Assembly: GCF_001571105.1 (NCBI RefSeq)
Contig: NZ_BCTD01000015.1
Strand: one strand, 5' to 3'
DNA: 64,000 nucleotides
DNA from: Azotobacter vinelandii
GTDB taxonomy: Bacteria > Pseudomonadota > Gammaproteobacteria > Pseudomonadales > Pseudomonadaceae
A program made the translations under genes and the position numbers. Shown piece by piece: positions 17,016 through 25,749 of this stretch. Position 1 is the first letter of the stretch; each line of letters opens with the position of its first letter. Under the pieces are notes generated by a model. It saw only the letters and a list, made by a program, of their open reading frames with translations. It ran no database searches and was not told where the DNA came from.

Positions 17016-17317
17016 CGGGCGAAGCGCCGTTCGCTGTCGGCCAGCTTGGCGCGCACCACCTCGTCCAGATCCAGGCCGAGTTCGGCGCAGAGCAAGAGGA
17101 GGTAGAGGACCACGTCGCCGATCTCCTGGCCGGCGTGCGCCAGTTCGTCGGCGGGCAGGGCGCGGGATTCGTCCTCGCTTTTCCACTGGAAGATCTCCAC
17201 CAACTCAGCCATTTCCACGTTGGCGGCCATCGCCAGGTTCTTCGGGCTGTGGAAGCGTTGCCAATCGTTGGTGTCACGGATGGCGTGCAGGCGGCGGGTG
17301 AGTTCGGTGGTGTTCAT
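17012..17317 (-). CDS. MazG-like nucleotide pyrophosphohydrolase
   Basis: The 101-residue protein has the single-domain MazG-like pattern: SPKNLAMAANVEMAELVEIFQW with the ExxE pair, then ELAHAGQEIGDVVLYLLLL with the ExxD pair, together the Mg-binding ExxE...ExxD set. Such proteins hydrolyse noncanonical dNTPs to monophosphates. It is cytosolic. It overlaps cmoM by four bases and is its upstream partner. The open frame extends another 18 codons, but the ATG at 17317 gives the family-typical N-terminus. Confidence 0.88.
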   Translation of the reverse strand: MNTTELTRRLHAIRDTNDWQRFHSPKNLAMAANVEMAELVEIFQWKSEDESRALPADELAHAGQEIGDVVLYLLLLCAELGLDLDEVVRAKLADSERRFAR

Positions 17318-17360
17318 GGGTGGCTCCGACGGAAAGGCCGATAGCTTCGGCCGTCGGCGG

Positions 17361-17382
17361 CCAGGCCGCAAGTGCGGCCTGG
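17361..17382 (-). terminator. Hairpin after the ansB operon
   Basis: CCAGGCCGCA and TGCGGCCTGG form a perfect 10-bp stem around two bases, between the ansB stop and the MazG-like gene. No T tract follows on either strand, so it may act with Rho or as a 3' stabiliser. Confidence 0.5.
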
Positions 17383-17396
17383 CTGGGCCGTGCCTG

Positions 17397-18485
17397 TCAG
17401 TATTCCCAGAAGATCCGCTGCAGCTCCTTGCTGTCCTGCGTCCGGGTCAGCGCGACCATGGCGAGGATGCGCGCCTTCTGCGGATTGAGGTCGTGGGCGA
17501 CCACCCAGTCGTAGCGGTCGTCCGGCTGTTCGGCGTTGCGCAGGACGAAGCCGCCCTGGTCGGCGCGCGAGGAACGGATGATCTGCAGGCCTTCCTCGCG
17601 CAGCGCGCGCAGGGCCGGCACCAGCGGCGCGGCGACCGAGCCGTTGCCGGTGCCGGCATGCACGATGGCCTTGGCGCCGGCTCGAGCGAAGGCCCGGTAG
17701 GCGGTGTCGTCGAGGTTGCCGTAGGCGTAGGCGATGTCGACCCGCGGCAGGCTGTCGATCCGGCGGATGTCGAATTCGGAGTCCAGCGTGTGGCGCTTGG
17801 CCGGCAGGCGGAACCAGTAGCTCTTGCCTTCCACCACCATGCCCAGCGGTCCCCAGGGACTCTTGAAGGCCTCGGTCTTGATGTTCAGCGCCTTGGCGAC
17901 GTCGCGCCCGGAGTGGATCTCGTCGTTCAGAGTCACCAGCACGCCCTTGCCACGCGCTTGCGGATTGCCGGCCACGGCGACGGCGTTGTACAGGTTGAGC
18001 GCGCCGTCGGCGGACAGGGCGGTGCCCGGGCGCATGGAGCCGACCACTACGATGGGCTTGTCGGTACGCTCGACCAGGGTGAGGAAGTAGGCGGTTTCCT
18101 CCAGGGTGTCGGTGCCATGGGTGATGACGATGCCGTCGACCTCGGGATTCTCCGCCAGCTCGGCGACACGCCGGCCGAGGGCGAGCAACTGCTCGTTGCC
18201 GAAGCTCTCCGAGGCGAGCTGGAACACCTGTTCGCCGCGCGCCTCGGCGAGGTCCGCGAGTTGCGGTACGCCGGCGAGCAGTTGCTCGACCGGGACCTTG
18301 GCGGCCTGGTAGGTGGCGCTGTCGGCGGCGCTGGCGCCGGCTCCGGCGATGGTGCCGCCGGTGGCGAGTATGGTCACCCGCGGCCGTGGCGGCGCGGTTT
18401 CGCTTTCCGCGGCATGCGACGCGGGCGACAGCAGCAGGCCCAGGGCGAGCAGGACGGGGGCGAGCACGGGCAGGCAGGGCTTCAT
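17397..18485 (-). CDS. ansB: Periplasmic type II asparaginase/glutaminase
   Basis: The 362-residue enzyme has a signal peptide (1-25) and both asparaginase signatures: ATGGTIAGAG (41-50) and ITHGTDTLEETAYF starting at 121, giving catalytic Thr, Thr and Asp residues. Length and sequence fit the pseudomonad glutaminase-asparaginase that hydrolyses Gln and Asn to Glu and Asp. It is the last gene of the uptake operon, 10 bp after the ABC ATPase gene, so amides are hydrolysed in the periplasm and the acidic products imported by the same operon's transporter. P. aeruginosa, as I remember, keeps ggt between these genes; it is absent here. Confidence 0.93.
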   Translation of the reverse strand: MKPCLPVLAPVLLALGLLLSPASHAAESETAPPRPRVTILATGGTIAGAGASAADSATYQAAKVPVEQLLAGVPQLADLAEARGEQVFQLASESFGNEQLLALGRRVAELAENPEVDGIVITHGTDTLEETAYFLTLVERTDKPIVVVGSMRPGTALSADGALNLYNAVAVAGNPQARGKGVLVTLNDEIHSGRDVAKALNIKTEAFKSPWGPLGMVVEGKSYWFRLPAKRHTLDSEFDIRRIDSLPRVDIAYAYGNLDDTAYRAFARAGAKAIVHAGTGNGSVAAPLVPALRALREEGLQIIRSSRADQGGFVLRNAEQPDDRYDWVVAHDLNPQKARILAMVALTRTQDSKELQRIFWEY

Positions 18486-18495
18486 GCACGGGCCC

Positions 18496-19230
18496 TCAAT
18501 GCGGCAGGATCTTGGCGAGGAACTGCCGGGCTCGCTCGCAGCGCGCCGCGATGTCGCCGAAGAAGGCTTCCGTGGCGCAGTCTTCGACTATGTTGCCGCG
18601 GTCCATGAAGATCACCCGGTCGGCGACCTTGCGGGCGAAGCCCATCTCATGGGTCACGCACATCATGGTCATGCCCTCCTGGGCGAGCTGGACCATCACG
18701 TCGAGCACTTCGTTGACCATTTCCGGGTCGAGCGCCGAGGTCGGCTCGTCGAACAGCATCACCACCGGGTCCATGGCCAGCGCGCGGGCGATCGCCACGC
18801 GCTGCTGCTGGCCGCCGGAGAGCTGGCCGGGGTGCTTGTGGGCGTGGGCTGCGAGGCCGACCCGGTCGAGCAGCGCCAGGCCCTTCTCGGTGGCCTCGGC
18901 CTTGCCGCGGCCGAGGACCTTGATCTGTGCCAGGGTCAGGTTCTCGGTGACCGTCAGGTGGGGGAACAGCTCGAAATGCTGGAACACCATGCCGACCCGG
19001 GCACGCAGCTTCGGCAGGTCGGTCTTCGGGGCGGCCAGCGAGGTGCCGTCGACCTCGATGTCGCCCTGCTGGAAGGGCTCCAGGGCGTTGACGCACTTGA
19101 TCAGGGTGGACTTGCCGGAGCCGGACGGTCCGCAGACCACCACCACCTCGCCCTTGCGTACCTCGGTGGTGCAATCGGTCAGGACCTGGAAGTCCCCGTA
19201 CCACTTGCTGACGTTTCGGATCGAAATCAT
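18496..19230 (-). CDS. aatP: Acidic amino-acid ABC transporter ATPase (GltL/AatP)
   Basis: The 244-residue protein is a complete polar amino-acid ABC ATPase: Walker A GPSGSGKST, Q-loop VFQHFELFPHL, signature LSGGQQQR, Walker B VMLFDEPTSALD and H-loop VTHE. It energises uptake of glutamate and aspartate by the two adjacent permeases. The start overlaps the AatM stop by four bases (ATGA), and ansB follows closely, so it is co-transcribed with the whole cluster. Confidence 0.93.
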   Translation of the reverse strand: MISIRNVSKWYGDFQVLTDCTTEVRKGEVVVVCGPSGSGKSTLIKCVNALEPFQQGDIEVDGTSLAAPKTDLPKLRARVGMVFQHFELFPHLTVTENLTLAQIKVLGRGKAEATEKGLALLDRVGLAAHAHKHPGQLSGGQQQRVAIARALAMDPVVMLFDEPTSALDPEMVNEVLDVMVQLAQEGMTMMCVTHEMGFARKVADRVIFMDRGNIVEDCATEAFFGDIAARCERARQFLAKILPH

Positions 19231-19892
19231 ACGGTTAACCTTTTCTGCAGACGCTTGACCAGTTGCGAGGCGGCGAAGCTGACGACGAAGTACACCAGGC
19301 CGGCGAAGATCAGGAATTCGTGGGGCTGGCCGATGATGTCGCCGTGCGAGCGGGCGGCGTTGAGAAAGTCCATCAGGCCGACGCTGTAGACCAGCGAGGT
19401 GTCCTGGAAGAGGATGATGCTCTGTTGCAGCAGCAGCGGGGTCATCTTGCGGAAGGCCTGCGGCAGGATGACCAGTCGCATGCTCTGGCCATAGGTCATC
19501 CCCAGCGCCTGGGCGGCGCTCATCTGGCCGTGCGGAATCGACTGGATGCCGGCGCGGACGATTTCGCAGTAGAAGGCGGCCTCGAACATCACGAAGGCCA
19601 CCAGGCAGGAGGCGAAGGCGCCCACCGGGGTGTCCTCGCCGGTGATCCAGCGCAGCACGAAGGGCACCGCGAAATAGAACCAGATGATCACCAGCAGCAG
19701 CGGAATGGAGCGGAAGTAGTTGACGTAGGCGGAGGCGATGCCGGCCAGCAGCGGGTTGTGCGAAAGGCGCAGGATCGCCAGCAGGGTGCCCAGCAGCACG
19801 CTGCCGAGCACGCCGAGGGCGAGCAGCAGCAGGGTGGTCTGCATGCCCTCCCAGAGCGCCGGGAGCGCGGCGGGGATCGAACTGAAATCCAT
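19227..19892 (-). CDS. aatM: Acidic amino-acid ABC permease (GltK/AatM)
   Basis: The 221-residue inner-membrane protein has about five transmembrane helices and the EAA loop EIVRAGIQSIPHGQMSAAQALG, which contacts the ATPase. It is one of two paired permeases of the HisMQ type. Its ATG shares one base with the AatQ stop (TGATG) and its stop overlaps the ATPase start. Confidence 0.92.
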   Translation of the reverse strand: MDFSSIPAALPALWEGMQTTLLLLALGVLGSVLLGTLLAILRLSHNPLLAGIASAYVNYFRSIPLLLVIIWFYFAVPFVLRWITGEDTPVGAFASCLVAFVMFEAAFYCEIVRAGIQSIPHGQMSAAQALGMTYGQSMRLVILPQAFRKMTPLLLQQSIILFQDTSLVYSVGLMDFLNAARSHGDIIGQPHEFLIFAGLVYFVVSFAASQLVKRLQKRLTV

Positions 19893-20635
19893 CACTTGCC
19901 TCCCCCGATCAGACCCGGCACCGCGACCTTTTTCTCGATCCAGCGCATGAACAGCATCAGGCTCATGTTCAGGGTGAAGTAGATCAGCGTGGCCAGGGTG
20001 AAGGCCTCGAACAGGTTGGTGGTGAATTCCGCTGTCTGGCGGGTCTGCGCGAGCAGTTCCATCAGGCCGATCAGCGAAGCCACCGAGGAGTTCTTGATGA
20101 TGTTGAGGAACTCCGAGGTCAGCGGCGGGATGATGATGCGAAAGGCCTGTGGCAGCAGCACCTGGCGGTAGATCTGTCCGCTCCGCAGGCCCAGCGCCTG
20201 GGCCGCGGCGGTCTGGCCCCTGGGCAGCGCCTGGATGCCGGTGCGTACCTGTTCGCAGACCCGTGCGGCGGTGAACAGGCCGAGGCACACCACCACGCTC
20301 AGGTAGGCCGAGGTGGCCGGGCTGAGGTCCTGCTTGAACCACAGCTCCAGCGGCGTGGGCAAGAGGTCCGGCACCAGGAAGTACCAGAGGAACAGTTGCA
20401 CCAGCAGCGGCACGTTGCGAAACAGCTCCACGTAGGCGCTGGCGATGCCGGACAGCCAGCGGTTCGGCAGGGTGCGCAGCACGCCGAGCAGCGAGCCCAG
20501 CAGCAGGGCGATGATCCAGCCGACCAGGGCGACGGCGAGGGTCCAGCCGAAGCCGGCGACGAACCAGTCGAGGTAGATCTCGTCGCCGATCCCGGTGGAC
20601 CTGAAGAACACGCCCCAGTCCCAGTTGTAATCCAT
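19892..20635 (-). CDS. aatQ: Acidic amino-acid ABC permease (GltJ/AatQ)
   Basis: The 247-residue permease starts MDYNWDWGVFF and has the EAA loop VCEQVRTGIQALPRGQTAAAQALG and about five transmembrane helices. It pairs with AatM to form the translocation pore. A GGAGGAAATCCCCC site precedes the ATG. It lies 76 bp after the binding-protein gene, with a strong hairpin between them that would let the binding protein be made in excess. Confidence 0.92.
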   Translation of the reverse strand: MDYNWDWGVFFRSTGIGDEIYLDWFVAGFGWTLAVALVGWIIALLLGSLLGVLRTLPNRWLSGIASAYVELFRNVPLLVQLFLWYFLVPDLLPTPLELWFKQDLSPATSAYLSVVVCLGLFTAARVCEQVRTGIQALPRGQTAAAQALGLRSGQIYRQVLLPQAFRIIIPPLTSEFLNIIKNSSVASLIGLMELLAQTRQTAEFTTNLFEAFTLATLIYFTLNMSLMLFMRWIEKKVAVPGLIGGGK

Positions 20636-20667
20636 GGGGGATTTCCTCCGATCTGCACTGTGAGGGA

Positions 20668-20700
20668 GCCCTGCGCGGGACAAGCCCCGGCGCGCAGGGC
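20668..20700 (-). terminator. Intra-operon hairpin between aatJ and aatQ
   Basis: GCCCTGCGCG and CGCGCAGGGC form a perfect 10-bp stem. Such hairpins between binding-protein and permease genes usually give partial termination or protect the upstream mRNA, raising the amount of the binding protein. Confidence 0.6.
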
Positions 20701-20711
20701 ACCGCCGTTCG

Positions 20712-21620
20712 CTATTGGCCGGCGGCCTTGTCGGTGGGTTCGGCGATCAGTTTCTTCAACTCGTCGCTCATCGGGAAGTGGAGGTTCAGGCCCTTGGGTG
20801 GGATCGGCTGGAGGAACCACTTGTCGTAGATGGCGTTGATCTCGCCGGACTCGAAGGTCGCGGTCAGGGCGCCGTCGACCGCCTTCTTGAAGGCCGGGTC
20901 GTCCTTGCGCAGCATGCAGCCGTAGATCTCGTAGGACTGCGGCGTGCCGACCACGGTCCAGTCGTCGGGCTTCCTGGCCTTGGCCATTTCGCCGTAGAGC
21001 AGCGCGTCATCCATCATGAAGGCCACCGCGCGGCCGGATTCGAGCATGAGGAAGGCTTCGCCGTGATCCTTGGCGGCGATGATGTTCATGCCCATCTGCC
21101 GCTCGACGTTCATGGCCTTGAGCAGGCGCTCGGAAGTGGTGCCGGCGGTGGTCACCACGTTCTTGCCCTTGAGGTCGGGGAAGTCGGCGATGCCCGAGGT
21201 CTTTCTGGTCAGCAGGCGGGTGCCGACCTCGAAGATACCCACCGAGAAGGCCACCTGCTGTTGGCGTTCCTGATTGTTGGTGGTGGAGCCGCACTCCAGG
21301 TCGACGGTGCCGTTCTGTACCAGCGGAATGCGCGTCTGCGAGGTGACCAGGGTGTAGCGCACCTTGAGTTCGGGCAGGCCGAGTTGCTGCTTGAGCGCTT
21401 CGACCACCTTCAACTGCAGGTCGTGGGAGTAGCCGATCGGCTGGCGCGAGGCGCCGCCCAGGTAGGAGAAGGGAATGGAGGCGTCGCGGTGACCAAGGGT
21501 GATGGTACCGGTGTCCTTGATCTTCTTCAGGGTGCCGGTGAGTTCTTCCGCGGCGAAGGCCGTGCCGGACGACAGGGCGACGGCCAGGGCGCTGCCCAGC
21601 AGGCAGGAGGCGATACGCAT
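20712..21620 (-). CDS. aatJ: Glutamate/aspartate periplasmic binding protein (GltI/AatJ)
   Basis: The 302-residue protein has a signal peptide (1-23, ending SGTAFAAE) and a type II binding-protein fold with GTITLGHRDASIPFSY, GYSHDLQLKV, DLECGSTTNN and a KKAVDGALTATFESGEINAIYDKWF-type C-terminal lobe, the latter split here only for description. It captures Glu and Asp in the periplasm for AatQMP. It is the first gene of the operon aatJ-aatQ-aatM-aatP-ansB, with GAGGAAA before the ATG and a sigma-54-type promoter about 90 bp upstream. Confidence 0.93.
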   Translation of the reverse strand: MRIASCLLGSALAVALSSGTAFAAEELTGTLKKIKDTGTITLGHRDASIPFSYLGGASRQPIGYSHDLQLKVVEALKQQLGLPELKVRYTLVTSQTRIPLVQNGTVDLECGSTTNNQERQQQVAFSVGIFEVGTRLLTRKTSGIADFPDLKGKNVVTTAGTTSERLLKAMNVERQMGMNIIAAKDHGEAFLMLESGRAVAFMMDDALLYGEMAKARKPDDWTVVGTPQSYEIYGCMLRKDDPAFKKAVDGALTATFESGEINAIYDKWFLQPIPPKGLNLHFPMSDELKKLIAEPTDKAAGQ

Positions 21621-21706
21621 GAGTGTTTCCTCTACTCGTTGTTTTGACTGAGGGCGGTAGCCCGATCCCTCGGGGAGGCTCTACCGCACTGGCCTCAAGT
21701 CTAAAG

Positions 21707-21721
21707 GCAGAATGCGTGCCA
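21707..21721 (-). promoter_or_regulatory. Sigma-54 promoter for the aatJ operon
   Basis: On the minus strand TGGCACGCATTCTGC has GG and GC exactly ten bases apart and matches the consensus TGGCACG-N4-TTGC at all but one position. It lies about 87 bp upstream of aatJ. From established work, acidic amino-acid uptake in Pseudomonas putida is controlled by the AauSR two-component system with sigma-54. I did not find a clear activator site; a GGGCA-TTT-TGCCC inverted repeat lies just upstream, at about 21725-21737. Confidence 0.7.
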
Positions 21722-21828
21722 GTTGGGCAAAATGCCCGATTTTCTTTTATCCACATGATTCGAAAGGGATTTTTCAGGGCCGGTGAAACGGGCGAAACCT
21801 GTAGTCGCGGGGCTGGGCCGCACCTGCC

Positions 21829-22431
21829 TCACGGAGCGCCGCCGGCCCTTCGCCCGAGGCGGCGTCCCGGGCCGGGCAGGCGCAGGGCCAGCAGGAGCAG
21901 GGCCCAGGCGCAATACAGCAGCCACTGGCCGATATCCGAGCGGACGATCCACAGCATGTGCAGCAGTGCCAGGCCGAGAGCCGCGTAGACCAGGCGGTGC
22001 AGTTGCTTCCAGCGCCGGCCCAGGCGGCGCATGCTGAAGCGGTTCGAGGTGAGGGCGAGCGGCAGCAGGCTGCACCAGGCCAGCGCGCCGACCAGGATGT
22101 AGGGGCGCTTTTGCAGCTCGGTACCGAGCTGGGCGAAATCCAGTCCCAGGACGAAGACCAGGTAGGCCAGAAGGTGCAGGCAGGCATAGGCGAAGCACCA
22201 CAGGCCGAGCTGGCGGCGCACCTGCCCCCAGCCGCTCCAGTGCGTCGCCCGTTGCAGCGGCGTCAGGCTCAGGGTCAGCAGCAGCAGGATCAGCGCGCCC
22301 TGGCCGAGGCGTTCGAGCAGCACCTTGCCCGGGTCCGGGCCGAGGGCGAAGATCCAGGCCTGGTACAGCCAGACGGGCGGCGGCAACAGGGCCGCGACGA
22401 ATACGGCGCAGCGCCAGAGCGGATGTTTCAT
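21829..22431 (-). CDS. msrQ: Haem-binding membrane subunit MsrQ
   Basis: The 200-residue protein has about six transmembrane helices and the ferric-reductase-like pattern LGLWCFAYACLHLLAYLV and KQLHRLVYAALGLALLHMLW, with the His residues that ligate b haem. MsrQ passes electrons from quinol or flavin to MsrP for repair of methionine sulphoxide in periplasmic proteins. Its ATG overlaps the msrP stop by one base (TGATG). Confidence 0.92.
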   Translation of the reverse strand: MKHPLWRCAVFVAALLPPPVWLYQAWIFALGPDPGKVLLERLGQGALILLLLTLSLTPLQRATHWSGWGQVRRQLGLWCFAYACLHLLAYLVFVLGLDFAQLGTELQKRPYILVGALAWCSLLPLALTSNRFSMRRLGRRWKQLHRLVYAALGLALLHMLWIVRSDIGQWLLYCAWALLLLALRLPGPGRRLGRRAGGAP

Positions 22432-23441
22432 CAGTAGTCCTTGGTCAGGTCCATGCCGGCGTAGAGGCCGGCGACTTCCTCGGCATAGCCGTTGAACGGC
22501 AGGGTATCGCGCAGGTTGGGACTGAACAGGCTGCCCGGCAGGCGCCGTTCGCGTTTCTGGCTCCAGCGCGGGTGGTCTACGGCGGGATTGACGTTGGCGT
22601 AGAAGCCGTACTCCTCGGGTGCCCGGTTCTGCCAACTGGTGTAGGGCTGGCGTTCGGTCAGGCTGATGCGCACGATCGATTTGATGCTCTTGAAACCGTA
22701 CTTCCAGGGTACGACCAGCCGCAGCGGCGCGCCGTTCTGGTTGGGCAGCACGCGACCGTACATGCCCACCGCCAGGAGGGTCAGCGGGTGCATCGCCTCG
22801 TCCAGCCGCAGGCCCTCGCGGTACGGCCAGTCGAGCAGGGCGAAGCGCGAGCGCTGGCCCGGCATGTGCTCGGGATCGACCAGCGTCTCGAAGGCCACGT
22901 ACCTGGCGTTGCCGGTAGGCTCGGCGCGCTTGAGCAACTCGGCGAGGGGGAAGCCCAGCCAGGGGATCACCATCGACCAGGCCTCCACGCAGCGCAGCCG
23001 GTAGATGCGCTCCTCCAGTGCGTGCGGGCGGACCAGATCTTCCAGGGCGTACCGGCCCGGCTTGCCGACCTCGCCGTCGATCCGCACGCTCCAGGGTTCG
23101 GTGGGCAGCCGGCCGGCGTTCGCCGCCGGATCGCCCTTGTCCGGGCCGAACTCGTAGAAGTTGTTGTAGTGGCTGGCATCCTGGAACGGGGTGAGCGCAT
23201 CGCCCGGCGCCTCGACCGCCTGCCAGCGGGTATCCGGCAGCTTCTCGGTGAACCAGGCGGGCGGGCGGCCCGGTTCGACGCCGGCGTAGCGCTGGCTTTC
23301 GGCGCGGGACCGGGCGGGCAGGACGGCGGCGCCCAGCGCCACGGCCCCGGCGCCGAGAAAGCGTCGGCGCGACAGGTAGACGGACTCCGGGGTGATCTCG
23401 GAGGACGGGCAGTGCGAGCGGGGTGGGATCTGGATCAGCAT
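22431..23441 (-). CDS. msrP: Periplasmic methionine sulphoxide reductase, molybdopterin subunit MsrP
   Basis: The 336-residue precursor carries a twin-arginine signal (SRRRFLGAGAV at 24-34) and the sulphite-oxidase fold: YNNFYEFGPDKGDP, the Mo-ligand Cys in YRLRCVEAWSMVIPW, and YGFKSIKSIVRI. It folds with molybdopterin in the cytoplasm and is exported by Tat. I set the start at the ATG that gives MLIQIPPRSH; the frame runs further upstream but only through intergenic DNA. It is the first gene of msrPQ and is divergent from the dehydrogenase gene 105 bp away. Confidence 0.93.
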   Translation of the reverse strand: MLIQIPPRSHCPSSEITPESVYLSRRRFLGAGAVALGAAVLPARSRAESQRYAGVEPGRPPAWFTEKLPDTRWQAVEAPGDALTPFQDASHYNNFYEFGPDKGDPAANAGRLPTEPWSVRIDGEVGKPGRYALEDLVRPHALEERIYRLRCVEAWSMVIPWLGFPLAELLKRAEPTGNARYVAFETLVDPEHMPGQRSRFALLDWPYREGLRLDEAMHPLTLLAVGMYGRVLPNQNGAPLRLVVPWKYGFKSIKSIVRISLTERQPYTSWQNRAPEEYGFYANVNPAVDHPRWSQKRERRLPGSLFSPNLRDTLPFNGYAEEVAGLYAGMDLTKDY

Positions 23442-23546
23442 GGTCGTTTCTCGAACGGCGGCGGTCGACGGTACCCATGGCGGCCCTCCGGCGCGCGGGG
23501 GCGGCACGCAAGGCTAGACTTTACGGCAGGACAGGGAGGAAAGCTC

Positions 23547-24311
23547 ATGCGGATCGGGGACAACGTGTATGTGGTGAGCGGCGGGAGTTCCGGACTGGGC
23601 GCGGCGACGGCGCGGTTGATCGTCGAGCGCGGCGGCCGGGTGGTGCTGGCCGACATCGACCGCGAGGCCGGCGTCGCGCTGGCTGCGGAACTGGGCGAGC
23701 GGGCGCGTTTCGTGGAAACCGACGTGGCCCGCGCCGACAGCGCCCACGCCTGCTTCGAGGCCGCCGTCGGCATGGGACCTCTGCGCGGCCTGGTGAACTG
23801 CGCCGGTATCGCCCCGGCGGAGAAGCTGGTCGGGCGCGCGGGGCCGCATGCCCTGGAAACCTTCGCCCGTACCCTGGAGATCAACCTGCTGGGCAGCTTC
23901 AACATGATCCGCCTGGCCGCCGCGATCATGCGCGAGACGGAGCCGGATGCCGCTGGCGAGCGCGGGGTGATCGTCAATACCGCCTCGGTGGCGGCCTTCG
24001 AGGGGCAGATCGGCCAGGCCGCCTATGCCGCCTCCAAGGGCGGCGTGGTGGCGATGACCCTGCCGCTGGCCCGGGAATTGTGCCAGCACGGCATCCGCGT
24101 CATGTGCATCGCGCCCGGGGTCATGGAAACCCCCATGCTGCTGGGCATGCCGGCCGAGGTGCAGGCGTCGCTGGGCCGGATGGTGCCCTTCCCGCCACGG
24201 CTGGGGCGGCCCGGGGAGTTCGCCGCGCTGGTGGAGCACATCTTCGCCAACCCGTACCTAAACGGCGAGGTCATCCGCCTGGATGGCGCCATCCGCATGG
24301 CCGCCCGCTAG
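23547..24311 (+). CDS. Short-chain dehydrogenase, 3-hydroxyacyl-CoA dehydrogenase-like
   Basis: The 254-residue protein has the NAD-binding motif VSGGSSGLGAATARL, NCAGIAPAEK, and the catalytic Ser, Tyr and Lys (NTASVAAFEGQIGQAAYAAS then KGG). The insert LEINLLGSFNMIRLAA and the ending YLNGEVIRLDGAIRM resemble type II 3-hydroxyacyl-CoA dehydrogenases of the HSD10 kind. Together with the thiolase gene 43 bp downstream it would carry out the last two steps of beta-oxidation or branched-chain acyl-CoA breakdown. AGGGAGGAAAG precedes the ATG. Confidence 0.85.
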   Translation: MRIGDNVYVVSGGSSGLGAATARLIVERGGRVVLADIDREAGVALAAELGERARFVETDVARADSAHACFEAAVGMGPLRGLVNCAGIAPAEKLVGRAGPHALETFARTLEINLLGSFNMIRLAAAIMRETEPDAAGERGVIVNTASVAAFEGQIGQAAYAASKGGVVAMTLPLARELCQHGIRVMCIAPGVMETPMLLGMPAEVQASLGRMVPFPPRLGRPGEFAALVEHIFANPYLNGEVIRLDGAIRMAAR

Positions 24312-24354
24312 GGCGCTCCCTTCTTTCGTCAATAACCGCCAGCGAGGACGTCAC

Positions 24355-25542
24355 ATGTCCCAGGATCCGGTTGTCATCGTTTCCGCCGCGCGCACGCCGC
24401 TCGGCGCGTTCCAGGGCGAACTCTCCGGGCTGAGCGCGCCGCGGCTGGGCGGCGTCGCCGTGCGCGCGGCGCTGCAGCGGGCCGGCCTTCCCGGCGAGCG
24501 GGTGCAGGAACTGATCCTCGGCTGCGTGCTGCCGGCCGGGCTCGGCCAGGCGCCGGCCCGCCAGGCGGCGATCGAGGCAGGTTTGCCGCTGTCGGTCGGC
24601 TGCACCACGGTCAACAAGGTGTGCGGCTCCGGGATGAAGGCCGCCATGCTGGCCCATGACCTGCTGCTCGCCGGCAGCGCCGAGGTCGTGCTGGCCGGCG
24701 GCATGGAGTCGATGAGCAACGCCCCCTACCTGCTGCCCGGCGCGCGCGGCGGCTACCGGCTCGGGCATCGGCAGGCGCTCGACCACATGTTCTTCGACGG
24801 TCTGGAGGATGCCTACTTCGACCGGGGCCGGCTGATGGGCACCTTCGCCGAGGATTGCGCGGCCAGCCACGGCTTCGGCCGCGAGGAGCAGGACACCTGG
24901 GCCATCGCCTCGACGAGCCGCGCCCGGGCGGCCATCGAGTCCGGTGCCTTCGCCTGGGAAATCGCCCCGGTGAGCCTCTCCGGCCGCCACGGCGAGGTAC
25001 TGATCGAGCACGATGAACAGCCGCCGAAGGCACGTCTGGAGCGGATTCCCGAACTCAAGCCGGCCTTTCGCGAGGGCGGTACGGTGACGCCGGCCAACTC
25101 CAGCTCGATTTCCGACGGCGCCGCCGCACTGCTGCTGATGCGCCGCTCCACGGCCGGACGGCTCGGACTCGCGCCCCTGGCGACCGTTGTCGGCCATGCC
25201 AGCCATGCCCATGAGCCGCGGCTGTTTCCGACCGCGCCGGTCGGCGCGATGCGAAAACTGCTGGAGCGGCTCGGCTGGTCGGTCGGCGACGTCGACCTGT
25301 GGGAAATCAACGAGGCCTTCGCGGTGGTGACCCTGGCGGCGATCCGCGATCTTAGGCTCGATCCGGCACGGGTCAACGTCCATGGCGGCGCCTGCGCCCT
25401 GGGACATCCGATCGGCGCGTCCGGGGCGCGTATCCTGGTTACCCTGCTGGGCGCCCTGCGCCGCGGCGGCGGACGGCGTGGCGTCGCCAGCCTGTGCATC
25501 GGCGGTGGCGAGGCGACGGCGATGGCGGTGGAGATGGCCTGA
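24355..25542 (+). CDS. Acetyl-CoA C-acyltransferase (thiolase)
   Basis: The 395-residue enzyme has the thiolase signatures: active-site Cys in NKVCGSGMKAAM (near residue 88), LAGGMESMSNAPYLL, NSSSISDGAAAL, the NEAFAVVTLAA motif, HGGACALGHPIGASGARI with the His, and the second Cys in VASLCIGGGEA. It cleaves 3-ketoacyl-CoA or condenses acetyl-CoA. Azotobacter makes polyhydroxybutyrate, so a biosynthetic role is possible, but the dehydrogenase partner favours degradation. The pair is probably one transcript. Confidence 0.92.
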   Translation: MSQDPVVIVSAARTPLGAFQGELSGLSAPRLGGVAVRAALQRAGLPGERVQELILGCVLPAGLGQAPARQAAIEAGLPLSVGCTTVNKVCGSGMKAAMLAHDLLLAGSAEVVLAGGMESMSNAPYLLPGARGGYRLGHRQALDHMFFDGLEDAYFDRGRLMGTFAEDCAASHGFGREEQDTWAIASTSRARAAIESGAFAWEIAPVSLSGRHGEVLIEHDEQPPKARLERIPELKPAFREGGTVTPANSSSISDGAAALLLMRRSTAGRLGLAPLATVVGHASHAHEPRLFPTAPVGAMRKLLERLGWSVGDVDLWEINEAFAVVTLAAIRDLRLDPARVNVHGGACALGHPIGASGARILVTLLGALRRGGGRRGVASLCIGGGEATAMAVEMA

Positions 25543-25572
25543 CAGGCGGGAGGACACTCCCGCCTGGAACGG

Positions 25573-25749
25573 TCAGTGTTGCTGGCGGCCGCCTCCGTGG
25601 CTGTTGCGGCCTCCCTTGCGGCCGGCCTCGGAGGCTTTTTTCGGGTCGTTGGCGAAATTGCCGCCGCTGTTGTGCCCACCCTTGCGGCCGGCTGCGGCGG
25701 CCCGTTCGGGGTCGTTGGCGAAGTTTCCGGGATTGGCGTGTTTGGGCAT
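25573..25749 (-). CDS. KGG-motif stress protein
   Basis: The 58-residue hydrophilic protein consists of two repeats, NPGNFANDPERAAAAGRKGG and NSGGNFANDPKKASEAGRKG, with a Gly/His/Gln tail. This is the general stress protein pattern of GsiB and YciG: intrinsically disordered, desiccation- and stationary-phase-induced. A GAGGAGAAAGG site fixes the ATG at 25749. A GCCTATAGGC element about 72 bp upstream (25821-25830) resembles an RpoS-type -10 and could be its promoter. The gene is convergent with the thiolase. Confidence 0.9.
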   Translation of the reverse strand: MPKHANPGNFANDPERAAAAGRKGGHNSGGNFANDPKKASEAGRKGGRNSHGGGRQQH

